From positions 1 through 42,463 of the forward strand of contig JALOBY010000013.1 of NCBI GenBank assembly GCA_023228045.1: a stretch of 42,463 bases of DNA, written 5' to 3'. Position numbers and translations under genes: made by a program. The notes under the pieces were generated by a model, which was given only the letters and a program-made list of their open reading frames with translations, searched no databases and was not told the origin of the DNA. Of the stretch, positions 24,208-32,305 are shown one piece after another; the stretch's first letter is position 1, and every line of letters starts with the position of its first letter. This DNA comes from Endomicrobiales bacterium (lineage in GTDB: Bacteria > Elusimicrobiota > Endomicrobiia > Endomicrobiales > JALOBY01).

Positions 24208-24975
24208 GTGAATATTCTTCTTGATAAAAATATTGCATATGGTTATAACAGTGCTTCACAGAAAATAAGAGTCCAAACTGAGGCATGGTTTTACAGTGAA
24301 GTTTATTGTCCTAATTGCGGTGCAAATATAGAAAAGTATGAAAACAATCGACCCGTTGCAGATTTTTTTTGTAGTAAATGTAAAGAAGAGTATGAACTGA
24401 AAAGTAAAAATGCTTCTGTAGGGGTTAAAATTGTTGATGGGGCATATCGAACAATGATGGAAAGGCTTGGAAGTGATAATAATCCTAGCTTGTTTCTTCT
24501 TAATTATGATAGTTTTAGTTTACAGGTAAAGAACTTGTTTGTAGTACCAAAACACTATTTTATTCCAGAAATTGTCGAAAAGAGAAAGCCATTGGCTGTT
24601 ACTGCAAAAAGAGCAGGTTGGATTGGTTGCAATATTCTTCTACAAAGCATTCCGCAAACTGGAAAAATATATTTTATTAAAGATAAACAGGTTGTGCCAA
24701 AAGAAAAAGTGCTTGCTGAATGGCAAAAGACAATGTTTTTACGACAAGAAAAAGAAGTAAAAGCAAAGGGTTGGTTATTGGATATTATGATATGCATTGA
24801 TAAAATTGGAAGTAAGGATTTTTCCCTTAATGAGGTTTATGAATTTGAAAACGAATTAAGAAAAAAACATCCCGGTAATAGCCATATTAAAGATAAAATT
24901 CGCCAGCAATTACAGTTTCTACGAGATAAACGATATCTCGAATTTACTACTAGAGGCAATTATCGGTCAATATAA
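24208..24975 (+). CDS. DpnI-like methyl-directed restriction endonuclease
   Basis: 255 residues from a GTG start, close to DpnI (254). The sequence follows DpnI along its length as I remember it: YCPNCG, FENNRPVADF-like ENNRPVADFF, EEYELKSK, DGAYRTMM, RKPLA-TA-RAGWIGCNI, and IRQQLQ-LRD near the end. The PDDEXK catalytic set is D52, E63 and K65; a zinc site is made by C34, C37, C55 and C58. The C-terminal winged helix (about 185-255) in DpnI reads methylated GATC. DpnI cuts only N6-methyladenine GATC sites, so this gene implies a host without Dam-type methylation. No methylase is seen beside it. Confidence 0.9.
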   Translation: MNILLDKNIAYGYNSASQKIRVQTEAWFYSEVYCPNCGANIEKYENNRPVADFFCSKCKEEYELKSKNASVGVKIVDGAYRTMMERLGSDNNPSLFLLNYDSFSLQVKNLFVVPKHYFIPEIVEKRKPLAVTAKRAGWIGCNILLQSIPQTGKIYFIKDKQVVPKEKVLAEWQKTMFLRQEKEVKAKGWLLDIMICIDKIGSKDFSLNEVYEFENELRKKHPGNSHIKDKIRQQLQFLRDKRYLEFTTRGNYRSI

Positions 24976-24979
24976 AATT

Positions 24980-25171
24980 ATGGAAATTAAACTCTCGCCA
25001 TTTTTTGCAAAAAACATTCTACGATTAAATCCATTCAATCGACTTAAAGTAATGTGTCGTGGATATGGTGAAGATTTAGAAAATTTTACTGAACTTGTAT
25101 GGCAAGATGACAGATTGTTAGATTTCACTGACAAAGAATCGTATCCACAATTTCAATTGTGGTATGTTTGA
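24980..25171 (+). CDS. Small protein downstream of the DpnI-like gene
   Basis: 63 residues, ATG 4 nt after the nuclease stop and hence probably cotranscribed. It is acidic to neutral with no signal peptide or membrane helix, reading MEIKLSPFFAKNILRL at the start and ending in PQFQLWYV. I do not recognise a family. The pneumococcal DpnI locus also carries a second small gene (dpnD), but I cannot show homology. It may be a truncated remnant. Confidence 0.5.
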   Translation: MEIKLSPFFAKNILRLNPFNRLKVMCRGYGEDLENFTELVWQDDRLLDFTDKESYPQFQLWYV

Positions 25172-25189
25172 TTCATTTCTTGATAGTTT

Positions 25190-25395
25190 TTCAATCCCAC
25201 TTTGGCTGACCATGGGAGAGCATTTTTTTGGAGTTTTCGGCAAGGATGTTTGAGCCCGCCACAAAGTGGCGAGGCGAGTTTCCGTAGACGCCAAAAAAAT
25301 GCGAGTGAATAGCCACCGTGGGTGCATTTCTTTTGGTTACTTTTCTTTGGGCATTCAAAGAAAAGTATCACAGGGGCGCAGGGGCAGGATAGCCC
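25190..25395. repeat. Intergenic palindromic repeat region
   Basis: Contains GCCCGCCACAAAGTGGCGAGG (inverted repeat GCCAC/GTGGC) and TACTTTTCTTTGGGCATTC followed by AAAGAAAAGTA (arms pairing near 25335-25370). The second resembles an intergenic repeat found in many bacterial genomes. No gene is supported; reading frames here lack coding character. Confidence 0.45.
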
Positions 25396-25406
25396 CGCGG
25401 TTTAAA

Positions 25407-27449
25407 TCAATTCTTATTTAAGGTCTCCAACTCTTCCCATCGTGAAAATGTTTTGGATAGTTCTGCTTCAATTTCTGCAAGGCGGGCTTTTGACTGAGTT
25501 GTAAAACCAGGTTTTTGGCATTGTGTAAAGTCGGCAAGTTGTGTGTGGATATTGCGCTGTTCACTTTCCAATGTTTCAATAATAGATGCAATAGTTTCAA
25601 GTTCTCGTTTTTCTTTCACGGATATATTTCGTGGGACTTTAATTATTGGTTTAGATGCTAACTTTTTCTTTTTGACCAAAGGTAGTGGTTTTGGTGGTTC
25701 GGTGCTATTTTCTATTTGGCGTTCCCAATCATCATAGCCGCCCACATATTCGTCAATCTTATAATCCTTTCTAAATATCAATGCCGATGTTACAACATTG
25801 TTTAAAAACTCCCTGTCATGACTGACCACAATTAAAGTTCCTTCGTACTGCAACAAAACCTCTTCTAAAAGTTCCAATGTTTCTGTATCAAGGTCGTTAG
25901 TTGGTTCATCAAAAACAAGCAGGTTTGACGGTATTGTAAATAAGCGCGCAAGCAGTAAACGGTGGCGTTCCCCGCCCGAAAGCCATTTTACGCGTGTTCT
26001 TGCCCTCTCTGATGTAAACAAAAAATCCTGCAGATAACTTATTATATGACGGGAGTTTCCATTAACAATTACGGTGTCACCGCCGCCGGTAGCAACATTT
26101 TCCCAAACGGTTTTTTCGGTGTCTATGCCTTTACGAAGCTGGTCAAAATATAAAGGGGTTACATTTGCCCCAAGGTCAACTGTCCCAGTTTGTGGTTTAA
26201 TTCTGTCTAGCAAAAGGTTTAAGAGTGTAGTTTTGCCGCATCCATTTGGGCCTATTATACCTATGCGGTCTCCTCGGGTAAGGTAGAATGAAAAGTTATT
26301 TATAATTAATTTATCGTTATAAGCAAATGAAATATTTTTAGCTTCAAGCACTTTGTTGCCAGAGCGTTCTCCTTCACTAATAGTCATAGCAACATTGCCG
26401 GTGCGTTCTCGGCGCTTTTTGCGTTCTTCGCGCATTTTTTTAAGCGCGTTAACACGGCCCTCGGCTCGTGTGCTCCGTGCTTTTACGCCTTTGCGTATCC
26501 AAATTTCTTCTTGAGCAAGTTTTTTGTCAAATTCAGAGTTCGCTCTTTCTTCGTTTTCTAGTACTGCCTCTTTTCTAACTAAAAATGTTAGGTAGTCACA
26601 GCTCCAATCAATTATCTTTCCTCTATCTATTTCAACAATTCGGGTAGCCAATTTTTTTAAAAGTCGTCTGTCATGGGTTACAAAAAGTACCGTAAGCCTT
26701 GCGGTTAATAAAAAATTTTCAAGCCATTTAATTGACTCTAAATCTAAATGGTTGGTTGGCTCATCAAGCAATAAAATGTCAGGTTCGTTTACAAGCGCAC
26801 GGGCGAGAAATACACGCCTGCGAATTCCGCCAGAGAGTGATGCAAATTCAACATCGGGGTTTACCTGTACTTGGTCAAGCACGCGGTTTATAACTGCTTC
26901 TATTTGCCACCCGTTATGCTCGGTTAAATCGTGCTGAAGTTTGTGAAACAAATCGTCATCTGTTGGATTAGCCAGCTGGCGGTGATACTCTGCCAAGCTT
27001 TCGCCAATTTTACCTGCACCTTGCGCGACAATATCAAACGCACTGCCTGTAATACTATCCCGAATTTTGCAATAGGATTTGGAATTCGTCGCAAGATACG
27101 GGACATTTTTATCCGCAAAACCCTTGCTAATGGAATTACCATTATCTGCAGTTTTTGCGTCAAAACTGCCTCCGTCTCTTTCGCCTCGGTTCACAAACCT
27201 ATTACAAAGTTCGGGATTATCTGGTACATCTTGCGTGAGGTAGCTTACCTTTAGCCCAGGTGAAATAATGATCTCACCAGCATCGGGCTTTAAATCACCA
27301 TTTATTATACGCATTAAGGTGGACTTGCCCGAGCCGTTACGCCCAAGAATACAAATGCGTTGACCTTTATGTATATCTATGGAAAGGTCTTCTAAAACTA
27401 ATGGGCCGTCAAAGGCCACACGAATATTGCGTAAACTAATTAATGACAT
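25407..27449 (-). CDS. ABC-F ATPase of the Uup type with an internal insert
   Basis: Soluble tandem ATP-binding cassette protein, 680 residues. First cassette: Walker A GRNGSGKS (36-43), LSGGIRRRVFLARAL and LLLDEPTNHLD. Second cassette: GPNGCGKTT, LSGGERHRLLLARL and LVFDEPTNDLD. The charged linker and a C-terminal coiled coil (about 600-678) are Uup-like. ABC-F proteins act on ribosomes or, for Uup, also affect DNA transposon excision. Compared with the family there is an extra segment of about 53 residues (79-131) before the SAFDIVAQG block, low in complexity and coded by DNA with inverted repeats. Confidence 0.9.
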   Translation of the reverse strand: MSLISLRNIRVAFDGPLVLEDLSIDIHKGQRICILGRNGSGKSTLMRIINGDLKPDAGEIIISPGLKVSYLTQDVPDNPELCNRFVNRGERDGGSFDAKTADNGNSISKGFADKNVPYLATNSKSYCKIRDSITGSAFDIVAQGAGKIGESLAEYHRQLANPTDDDLFHKLQHDLTEHNGWQIEAVINRVLDQVQVNPDVEFASLSGGIRRRVFLARALVNEPDILLLDEPTNHLDLESIKWLENFLLTARLTVLFVTHDRRLLKKLATRIVEIDRGKIIDWSCDYLTFLVRKEAVLENEERANSEFDKKLAQEEIWIRKGVKARSTRAEGRVNALKKMREERKKRRERTGNVAMTISEGERSGNKVLEAKNISFAYNDKLIINNFSFYLTRGDRIGIIGPNGCGKTTLLNLLLDRIKPQTGTVDLGANVTPLYFDQLRKGIDTEKTVWENVATGGGDTVIVNGNSRHIISYLQDFLFTSERARTRVKWLSGGERHRLLLARLFTIPSNLLVFDEPTNDLDTETLELLEEVLLQYEGTLIVVSHDREFLNNVVTSALIFRKDYKIDEYVGGYDDWERQIENSTEPPKPLPLVKKKKLASKPIIKVPRNISVKEKRELETIASIIETLESEQRNIHTQLADFTQCQKPGFTTQSKARLAEIEAELSKTFSRWEELETLNKN
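27057..27215 (-). repeat. Palindrome-bearing in-frame insert in the Uup-like gene
   Basis: The part encoding extra residues 79-131 contains two perfect inverted repeats: TAATGG/CCATTA (27128-27144) and GCAGTTTT/AAAACTGC (27148-27169). This is what an in-frame palindromic element, comparable to those in Rickettsia genes, would look like. The boundaries are estimated from family alignment by eye. Confidence 0.4.
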
Positions 27450-27559
27450 GTTTGTTTATTTTCCGTTTATTTACAAATTGATATGGTTGCTTCCGGGCAG
27501 TATCAAGTAGGATATTTTATTTGCCGTGATGGTCATTATACAAAATTGCAAAGTCCAGG

Positions 27560-27588
27560 TTGAAGTGTTCCTTGGGATGGTGTATAAT
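27560..27588 (+). promoter_or_regulatory. Promoter for the beta-barrel protein gene
   Basis: TTGAAG (27560-27565), a 17-nt spacer and a perfect TATAAT (27583-27588), about 65 nt upstream of the ATG at 27655. Confidence 0.7.
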
Positions 27589-27654
27589 CAAGCAGTAATG
27601 GTTAATGCTAACAAGTTAAAACATCCGACTTGTAAAGCATAGGAGATTACACAA

Positions 27655-28392
27655 ATGAAAAATATTTTAGCTTTACTTATTGTTGCACTTTTTTCGCAGT
27701 GTCTTTATGCAGGCCTTAAGGTAGATTACGAAGCAGGTTTAGTGCAAAGCGGTTATAATGATGTTCAAATTCCTGGCAACACAGGTACAAGGTTTTCTTT
27801 ATCAACCCAAGACCTTTCTATTAAAAGTGATTTTTTTTGGCGCACAACAATAATAGATGAAATATCACCAAAAAGCTCATTTGAATTGCTTATTGCTCCA
27901 TTAACACTAAAAACCGAAGGCACACTCAAAACTCCAATTACCTTTACAGATAAAACATTTGCAACTGGGTCACAAATAAATGGAACATATAGGTTTGATT
28001 CGTATCGGTTGCGTTATTTGTATCTTGTGCAAGAAAGCAAAAAAGTTAAAACTTGGCTTGGTTTGACAGCAAAAATACGAGATGCCTCAATAAAGCTTTC
28101 AGATGGTGCAACTATTACTGAAAAACAAAATACTGGTTTGGTTCCGTTAATAGCTTTTAAAGTGCAATGGGATGCGTTTGATAATGATTTTTCTGTACTT
28201 TGCCAAGGTGATGCATTAGCCGCACCTCAAGGCAGGGCAGAAGATGTTTTAGTGGCTTTGCAGTACAAGTACGATGCTACTCTTGCATTTAAATTAGGGT
28301 ATCGTGTGTTAGAGGGCGGTGCAGATAATGATGTTGTTTATAATTTTGCACTATTGCACTACATAGCTTTAGGAGCAACATTTAGTTTTTAA
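27655..28392 (+). CDS. Predicted outer-membrane beta-barrel protein
   Basis: 245 residues with a signal peptide (cleavage likely after LYA, about residue 19). The mature part is made of alternating hydrophobic/polar strands (RFSLSTQDLSIKSDFFWRTT, YRFDSYRLRYLYLVQ, VLVALQYKYDATLAFKLGYR) and ends in ALGATFSF, with the terminal phenylalanine expected for BAM-assembled barrels. I do not recognise a named family; porin-like or an outer-membrane protein of unknown function. It has its own strong promoter. Confidence 0.7.
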   Translation: MKNILALLIVALFSQCLYAGLKVDYEAGLVQSGYNDVQIPGNTGTRFSLSTQDLSIKSDFFWRTTIIDEISPKSSFELLIAPLTLKTEGTLKTPITFTDKTFATGSQINGTYRFDSYRLRYLYLVQESKKVKTWLGLTAKIRDASIKLSDGATITEKQNTGLVPLIAFKVQWDAFDNDFSVLCQGDALAAPQGRAEDVLVALQYKYDATLAFKLGYRVLEGGADNDVVYNFALLHYIALGATFSF

Positions 28393-28444
28393 AACAATAA
28401 TAAAATAGTAATTGAAATGAATATAGGATAGGGGAAATGTTTAA

Positions 28445-29476
28445 ATGAATATATTAGTTCGTAATTTATCAAAAATTGTTACTGAAGAAGAATTGATGGA
28501 GAAGTTTCGCCCATTTGGTGTAGTTACTTCGGTTACAATTGTAATGGATAATTTAACAGGGCTATCAAAAGGATTTGGGTTTGTTGAGATGCCAGGCCAA
28601 CACGAAGCAGAGGCTGCAATAAGGGCACTGGATCGCACACGAATATTAAAAGATAAAATTAAGGTAAAGAAAACAAATGCAAAACTTAGGTCTGGCGATT
28701 CACCGGAATATAACAAACCGCAAACCACAACTGCACAGCCCACAATTCGTCAAGAATCTGGAACATCTCAGCCAACACAAGCAGTAAGGCCGATGTTTAA
28801 GCCCGGGTATATTAAACATCACAGTAGGCAAATAAGTGCAAATGCTAATTCCAAGTTCCCGCCAAAGGATTCGGCAAGAAAAGAATACAGTCCCCGCGGC
28901 GAAAGACCTTCTGGCCAGCATAGTTCAGCCAGAAGAAGTAGTAAACCATACGGACAATTTACAAATCGTAATAATAGCAGCAGCAGGACTGCTTGGCCAG
29001 CTCCTTTAGGGGAAAGATCAGCGCATAATGTTGGTGCAAGAAAATCATACGATTCAAAAAGAAGAGACAGTGCTCCTTCACAGTTCCCGTCACGAGATGC
29101 AGGTAGGCAGGAATTTAAACCCCGCAGTGAAAGACCTTTTGGTCAGCATAGTTCTGGGGAGAGAAGTAGTAAACCATATGGTCAATTTGCAAAACGCGAT
29201 AATAGCAGCAGACCTGCCTGGCCAGCGCCTCGCGGAGAAAGACCAGCCTATAAAACTTTTAGTAAACCATTTGACCCGAAAAGAAGAGATGGTGCACCTT
29301 CGCGGTTTCCGTCATCAGATACAGCAAGAAAAGAATACAGTCCTCGCGGTGAAAAACCTTCAGGCACCCATAGTTCTGGCGAAAGAGGTAGTAAACCATT
29401 TAGCAAATTTGCAAAAGGCAACAGTGGCAGACCATCTTGGCCTGCACCCCGTGGCGCAAGACCTCGCTTTAAATAA
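28445..29476 (+). CDS. RRM RNA-binding protein with repeated Arg/Ser-rich tail
   Basis: 343 residues. Residues 1-76 form one RNA recognition motif with RNP2 ILVRNL (3-8) and RNP1 KGFGFVEM (42-49), like bacterial glycine-rich RNA-binding proteins. The rest is disordered and basic. From residue 138 it is built of three imperfect repeats (138-213, 214-287, 288-343), each holding KEYSPRGE-like, SSKPYGQF-like and RPAWPAPRGE-like blocks. Most bacterial RRM proteins are only 80-150 residues, so the tail is unusual. It starts at ATG 28445 after AGGGG. It is likely an RNA chaperone or cold-shock factor; the role of the tail is unknown. Confidence 0.88.
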   Translation: MNILVRNLSKIVTEEELMEKFRPFGVVTSVTIVMDNLTGLSKGFGFVEMPGQHEAEAAIRALDRTRILKDKIKVKKTNAKLRSGDSPEYNKPQTTTAQPTIRQESGTSQPTQAVRPMFKPGYIKHHSRQISANANSKFPPKDSARKEYSPRGERPSGQHSSARRSSKPYGQFTNRNNSSSRTAWPAPLGERSAHNVGARKSYDSKRRDSAPSQFPSRDAGRQEFKPRSERPFGQHSSGERSSKPYGQFAKRDNSSRPAWPAPRGERPAYKTFSKPFDPKRRDGAPSRFPSSDTARKEYSPRGEKPSGTHSSGERGSKPFSKFAKGNSGRPSWPAPRGARPRFK

Positions 29477-29637
29477 TTTTTTGAAAGAAGCTTTAAAAAC
29501 CACAGATTTTCCAAACAGTAACTTTATAAACATATGCCAATTTTGACAAACTTTATAAAGTTATATATTTGAATAAATCGCAGCTAAATAGTGATTCTGT
29601 CCGGATATGATATTTTGTAAAGATATGGAGTGTAATT

Positions 29638-29982
29638 ATGTTTGAATCTCGCCATCACCCGCTTGTTTCGCAAAGAAAGTTTGTAATGCGCATGCTTTTT
29701 AGCGGTTTAGTAGGGATAGTGTTAATAGCCATATCTTTGTTAATAGGAATGTTCGGTTATCATTATTACGAAAATCTTTCATTGGTTGATTCTTTTGTAA
29801 ACGCAGCCATGATTCTTTCCGGTATGGGGCCTCTTGCTCAAATGCATACGCAAAACGGTAAAATATTTGCCGGTTTTTACGCAATTTATAGCGGTCTTGC
29901 GCTTATTACCATAGCGGCTATTATATTTGCCCCTATAATTCACCGCCTGCTTCATAAATTTCACATTGAACAAGAACAATAA
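29638..29982 (+). CDS. Small two-TM membrane protein, channel-like
   Basis: 114 residues with membrane segments at about 18-41 and 77-100, and between them a short hydrophobic stretch (FVNAAMILSGMGP, about 54-66) resembling a pore helix and turn. The overall 2-TM/P-loop plan recalls small potassium-channel-like proteins, but the TVGYG filter is missing. The C-terminus is rich in His (HRLLHKFHIEQ). I do not recognise a characterised family; a channel role is speculative. GGAG lies 9 nt upstream of the ATG. Confidence 0.65.
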   Translation: MFESRHHPLVSQRKFVMRMLFSGLVGIVLIAISLLIGMFGYHYYENLSLVDSFVNAAMILSGMGPLAQMHTQNGKIFAGFYAIYSGLALITIAAIIFAPIIHRLLHKFHIEQEQ

Positions 29983-30080
29983 AAGCAAATTTCAATTTAT
30001 TTGTGTGCTAAAAAAATGTATAATATACGCGTTGTATTTGCAGTTGCAACACCAATGGTACATTCATAGTTGTATAATTT

Positions 30081-30166
30081 GGGCAGGTGGCGGAACTGGC
30101 AGACGCACAGGACTTAAAATCCTGAGGCCCGCAAGGGCCGTGTGGGTTCAATTCCCACCCTGCCCA
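30081..30166 (+). tRNA. tRNA-Leu (anticodon TAA)
   Basis: 86 nt with a 7-bp acceptor stem (GGGCAGG/CCTGCCC), the anticodon loop CTTAAAA giving TAA, a long variable arm (GGCCC GCAA GGGCC) typical of class II tRNAs, and T arm GTGGG TTCAATT CCCAC. The discriminator is A, with no encoded CCA. Followed by a T-rich stretch. Confidence 0.97.
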
Positions 30167-30346
30167 TTTTATTTTTATAGAGAAAACTGTTTTTGATAGT
30201 AAGTTAGATGTAAGTAAAAACAAAACTGGGAATTGAAGCCAACCCGAAGCGCGTCCAGAGGACGAAAAAGCGAGGGTGGCAGGTTGCGGGTGAGCGTGCG
30301 AAAGCAGGCGAAGGAGCAAAATTCCCACCCTGCCCATTTTATTTTT
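30150..30346 (+). repeat. Duplicated tRNA-Leu 3' end (att-like direct repeat)
   Basis: A 27-bp stretch covering the tRNA-Leu 3' end and the following T-rich tail (30150-30176) is repeated exactly at 30320-30346. About 140 bp lie between. The interval contains GTCC AGA GGAC and other small hairpins and no gene. The spacing and tRNA location fit an integration scar. Confidence 0.65.
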
Positions 30347-30408
30347 TGTAATAATTGAAATAAGCTATGAAGTGCAGATAATATGCAAAAATGAAGAGAG
30401 GGATTGTA

Positions 30409-31263
30409 ATGACAGAAGAAAAAGACACACTAATTGATTTTACTTCAATAGAAAAGAATCTACAGCATGTTCATCAGGTAAACCTTGGTGTTCTGCAAAT
30501 TCCAATAGATAAAATAGTTGGCAGTTTGGGCAGATATGCCGATTTTAACGAGGGCTTCCTTTTTCATAAAGAAAAAATAAGCACAAAATATGAATATGTT
30601 AAAAAAGTAATGCTGGAAGGTAAAATTTTACCGCCAATTAAGGTGTACCAGATTCTTGACAACTACTTTGTTATAGACGGGCATCACCGCGTTACGGTTG
30701 CAAAAAATGAGCTTAAAGCCATTGATATAGATGCGGAAGTTATAAAAATAGAGTTTGATTTGGAACTCTCTGTAGATAAAAAATACAGCTATAACACAGA
30801 GCAGGCAAAGGATTTCTTAATAATACTTGAAGAGGAAATGTTTGAAAAAGAAACTTTCCTTGTAAATGAAATTCTCTCCTATCCAATAAAAGTTACCGAC
30901 CTTACCAGTTATGGCAAGTTGTTTGAAGAAATAAAAGATTTTAGAAAAAACTATAGTGCCGGAGAGCTTGCCAAAAGAGGCATTATTTATTCAAGTTTTC
31001 TTTGGTATGAAAAACGCTTTTTGCCTGCGATAAAAATTATAGAACAAGAACGCATTCTTGACGGTTTCCCAAATAGAACTTTTGCAGATTTGTATTTGTG
31101 GATACAACAGCATAAATACTTCCTTAGCCAAAAAGCCGGCCACGATGTAGGTTTTGATTTTACAAAAGAAGATTTTGTAAGCCGCTTTAAAAAACCAAAA
31201 TTTTTCGATCTTTTGCCCAATGTAGTAAAAGACATAATTGAGGGAATAAAAAACAAGGTTTAA
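30409..31263 (+). CDS. DUF4032-like protein with ParB-like N-terminal domain
   Basis: 284 residues from ATG 30409, chosen because GAGAGGGA sits 5 nt upstream; an ATG at 30391 is in frame. The N-terminal half resembles a ParB/sulfiredoxin fold: PIKVYQILDNYFVIDGHHR with the GHHR motif at 91-94. The C-terminal half (about 165-245, with FLWYEKRFLPAIKIIEQERI and NRTFADLYLWIQQH) looks like DUF4032. The biochemical role of such proteins is not established. A metallophosphoesterase gene follows 24 nt downstream, so the two may act together. Confidence 0.7.
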   Translation: MTEEKDTLIDFTSIEKNLQHVHQVNLGVLQIPIDKIVGSLGRYADFNEGFLFHKEKISTKYEYVKKVMLEGKILPPIKVYQILDNYFVIDGHHRVTVAKNELKAIDIDAEVIKIEFDLELSVDKKYSYNTEQAKDFLIILEEEMFEKETFLVNEILSYPIKVTDLTSYGKLFEEIKDFRKNYSAGELAKRGIIYSSFLWYEKRFLPAIKIIEQERILDGFPNRTFADLYLWIQQHKYFLSQKAGHDVGFDFTKEDFVSRFKKPKFFDLLPNVVKDIIEGIKNKV

Positions 31264-31287
31264 TATGTTGCAGTGCAATTTTCTAAA

Positions 31288-32025
31288 ATGAATATCCTAT
31301 CGGTTTCCGACATTCCAAGCAGAGCTCTTGAAGCGCTTGTTTTGCGCTCACCGGAAGAACTTAAAAAAATAGACCTGATTATATCCTGTGGAGATTTAGA
31401 AAAGGAGTACCTGGAGTTTTTAGTTGACGGGATAGATAGAGATATTTTGTTTGTTTTTGGCAATCACGAATATCGCTGGGACAGAGAAGATTATTTTGGT
31501 TATGAAAAACAATCCGAAATATCTGAAAAAAAGGTGGCAACAGTAAAACGGATTGCCGGCGCGACAGATTTGCACGCAAGAGTGGAAGAGCGTAATGGTT
31601 ATATATTCGTCGGCTTTGGCGGCTCAATTTTGTATAACGGCGGCAAAAACCAGTTTAGCGAAAAAGAAATGGAGAAAATTGTCTCAAGAGCAATTATAAA
31701 GGTGCGCTTAGAGCAATTTAAGATGGCTTTATTAAGAAAAAAAGTTAAAGGTGTAGTTGTAATTTCTCACGCCGCACCATTTGGCATTAATGATCAAAGC
31801 GATCCGGCCCACATAGGGTTTAAATGTTTTAACGATTTTATGAAATATGTTTCACCAACGCTTTGGCTTCATGGGCATATTCACCTGCAAGATATGTACC
31901 AAAATCAAATTGCACATTCGGGCAGCACGACAGTGCTTAATACTTATGGGCATAAATTTATTAAAATAGATGGCGGCAAAGTAGAAGTGTCATATACGAC
32001 GGATTTGTTTGACATCAATCGATGA
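31288..32025 (+). CDS. Calcineurin-like metallophosphoesterase
   Basis: 245 residues from ATG 31288 (a GTG at 31273 is also in frame). The metal-site motifs appear in family order: SVSDIPS (D8), SCGDLE (D36), FGNHEYR (N59, H60), ISHAAP (H161) and LHGHIH (H195, H197). The first motif is D-x-P rather than the usual D-x-H, so one metal ligand of the typical dimetal site may be missing. Substrate unknown. It probably forms an operon with the DUF4032-like gene upstream. Confidence 0.85.
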   Translation: MNILSVSDIPSRALEALVLRSPEELKKIDLIISCGDLEKEYLEFLVDGIDRDILFVFGNHEYRWDREDYFGYEKQSEISEKKVATVKRIAGATDLHARVEERNGYIFVGFGGSILYNGGKNQFSEKEMEKIVSRAIIKVRLEQFKMALLRKKVKGVVVISHAAPFGINDQSDPAHIGFKCFNDFMKYVSPTLWLHGHIHLQDMYQNQIAHSGSTTVLNTYGHKFIKIDGGKVEVSYTTDLFDINR

Positions 32026-32060
32026 TATAAGATAAAATCACCGTACAAGTGATACATAAT

Positions 32061-32135
<75 letters not shown>

Positions 32136-32170
32136 TTTTTTCTGTGATAGATATTTGGTAGCAAGAGGGT

Positions 32171-32204
32171 GGCTCATAATCCCGCAAGTTGCGGGATTCA
32201 AATC
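32171..32204 (+). repeat. tRNA-fMet-derived repeat, copy 1
   Basis: 34 nt: GGCTCATAA from the fMet anticodon region, then a palindrome TCCCGCA/TGCGGGA, then TTCAAATC from the T loop. Repeated with one change at 32543-32576. The two copies bracket the GIY-YIG gene. Confidence 0.65.
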
Positions 32205-32268
32205 CGGTTCAAGTAATGACTTGAAACAAAGGTGGAATTTAGATTTCACCCTATAATATTTTGATAGG

Positions 32269-32298
32269 CGATAAGGCTTAATACCTTATCGTTTTTTT
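32269..32298 (+). terminator. Rho-independent terminator upstream of the GIY-YIG gene
   Basis: CGATAAGG/CCTTATCG perfect 8-bp stem, 7-nt loop, then seven T. It ends 7 nt before the GIY-YIG ATG, leaving no room for a promoter or Shine-Dalgarno. It probably ends the fMet transcript. Confidence 0.75.
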
Positions 32299-32305
32299 AT
32301 TTACA

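Noticed and set aside
25118..25371. Small minus-strand proteins in the intergenic repeat
   Set aside because: The sequence is palindromic repeat DNA; the frames have no start signals or domain features.
29028..29546. Second reading frame inside the RRM gene
   Set aside because: The repeats produce a long open alternative frame, but it lacks a Shine-Dalgarno and its composition simply mirrors the repeated DNA.
30150..30346. Second tRNA-Leu gene
   Set aside because: Only the 3' end is repeated; no D arm, anticodon arm or 5' acceptor strand can be built.
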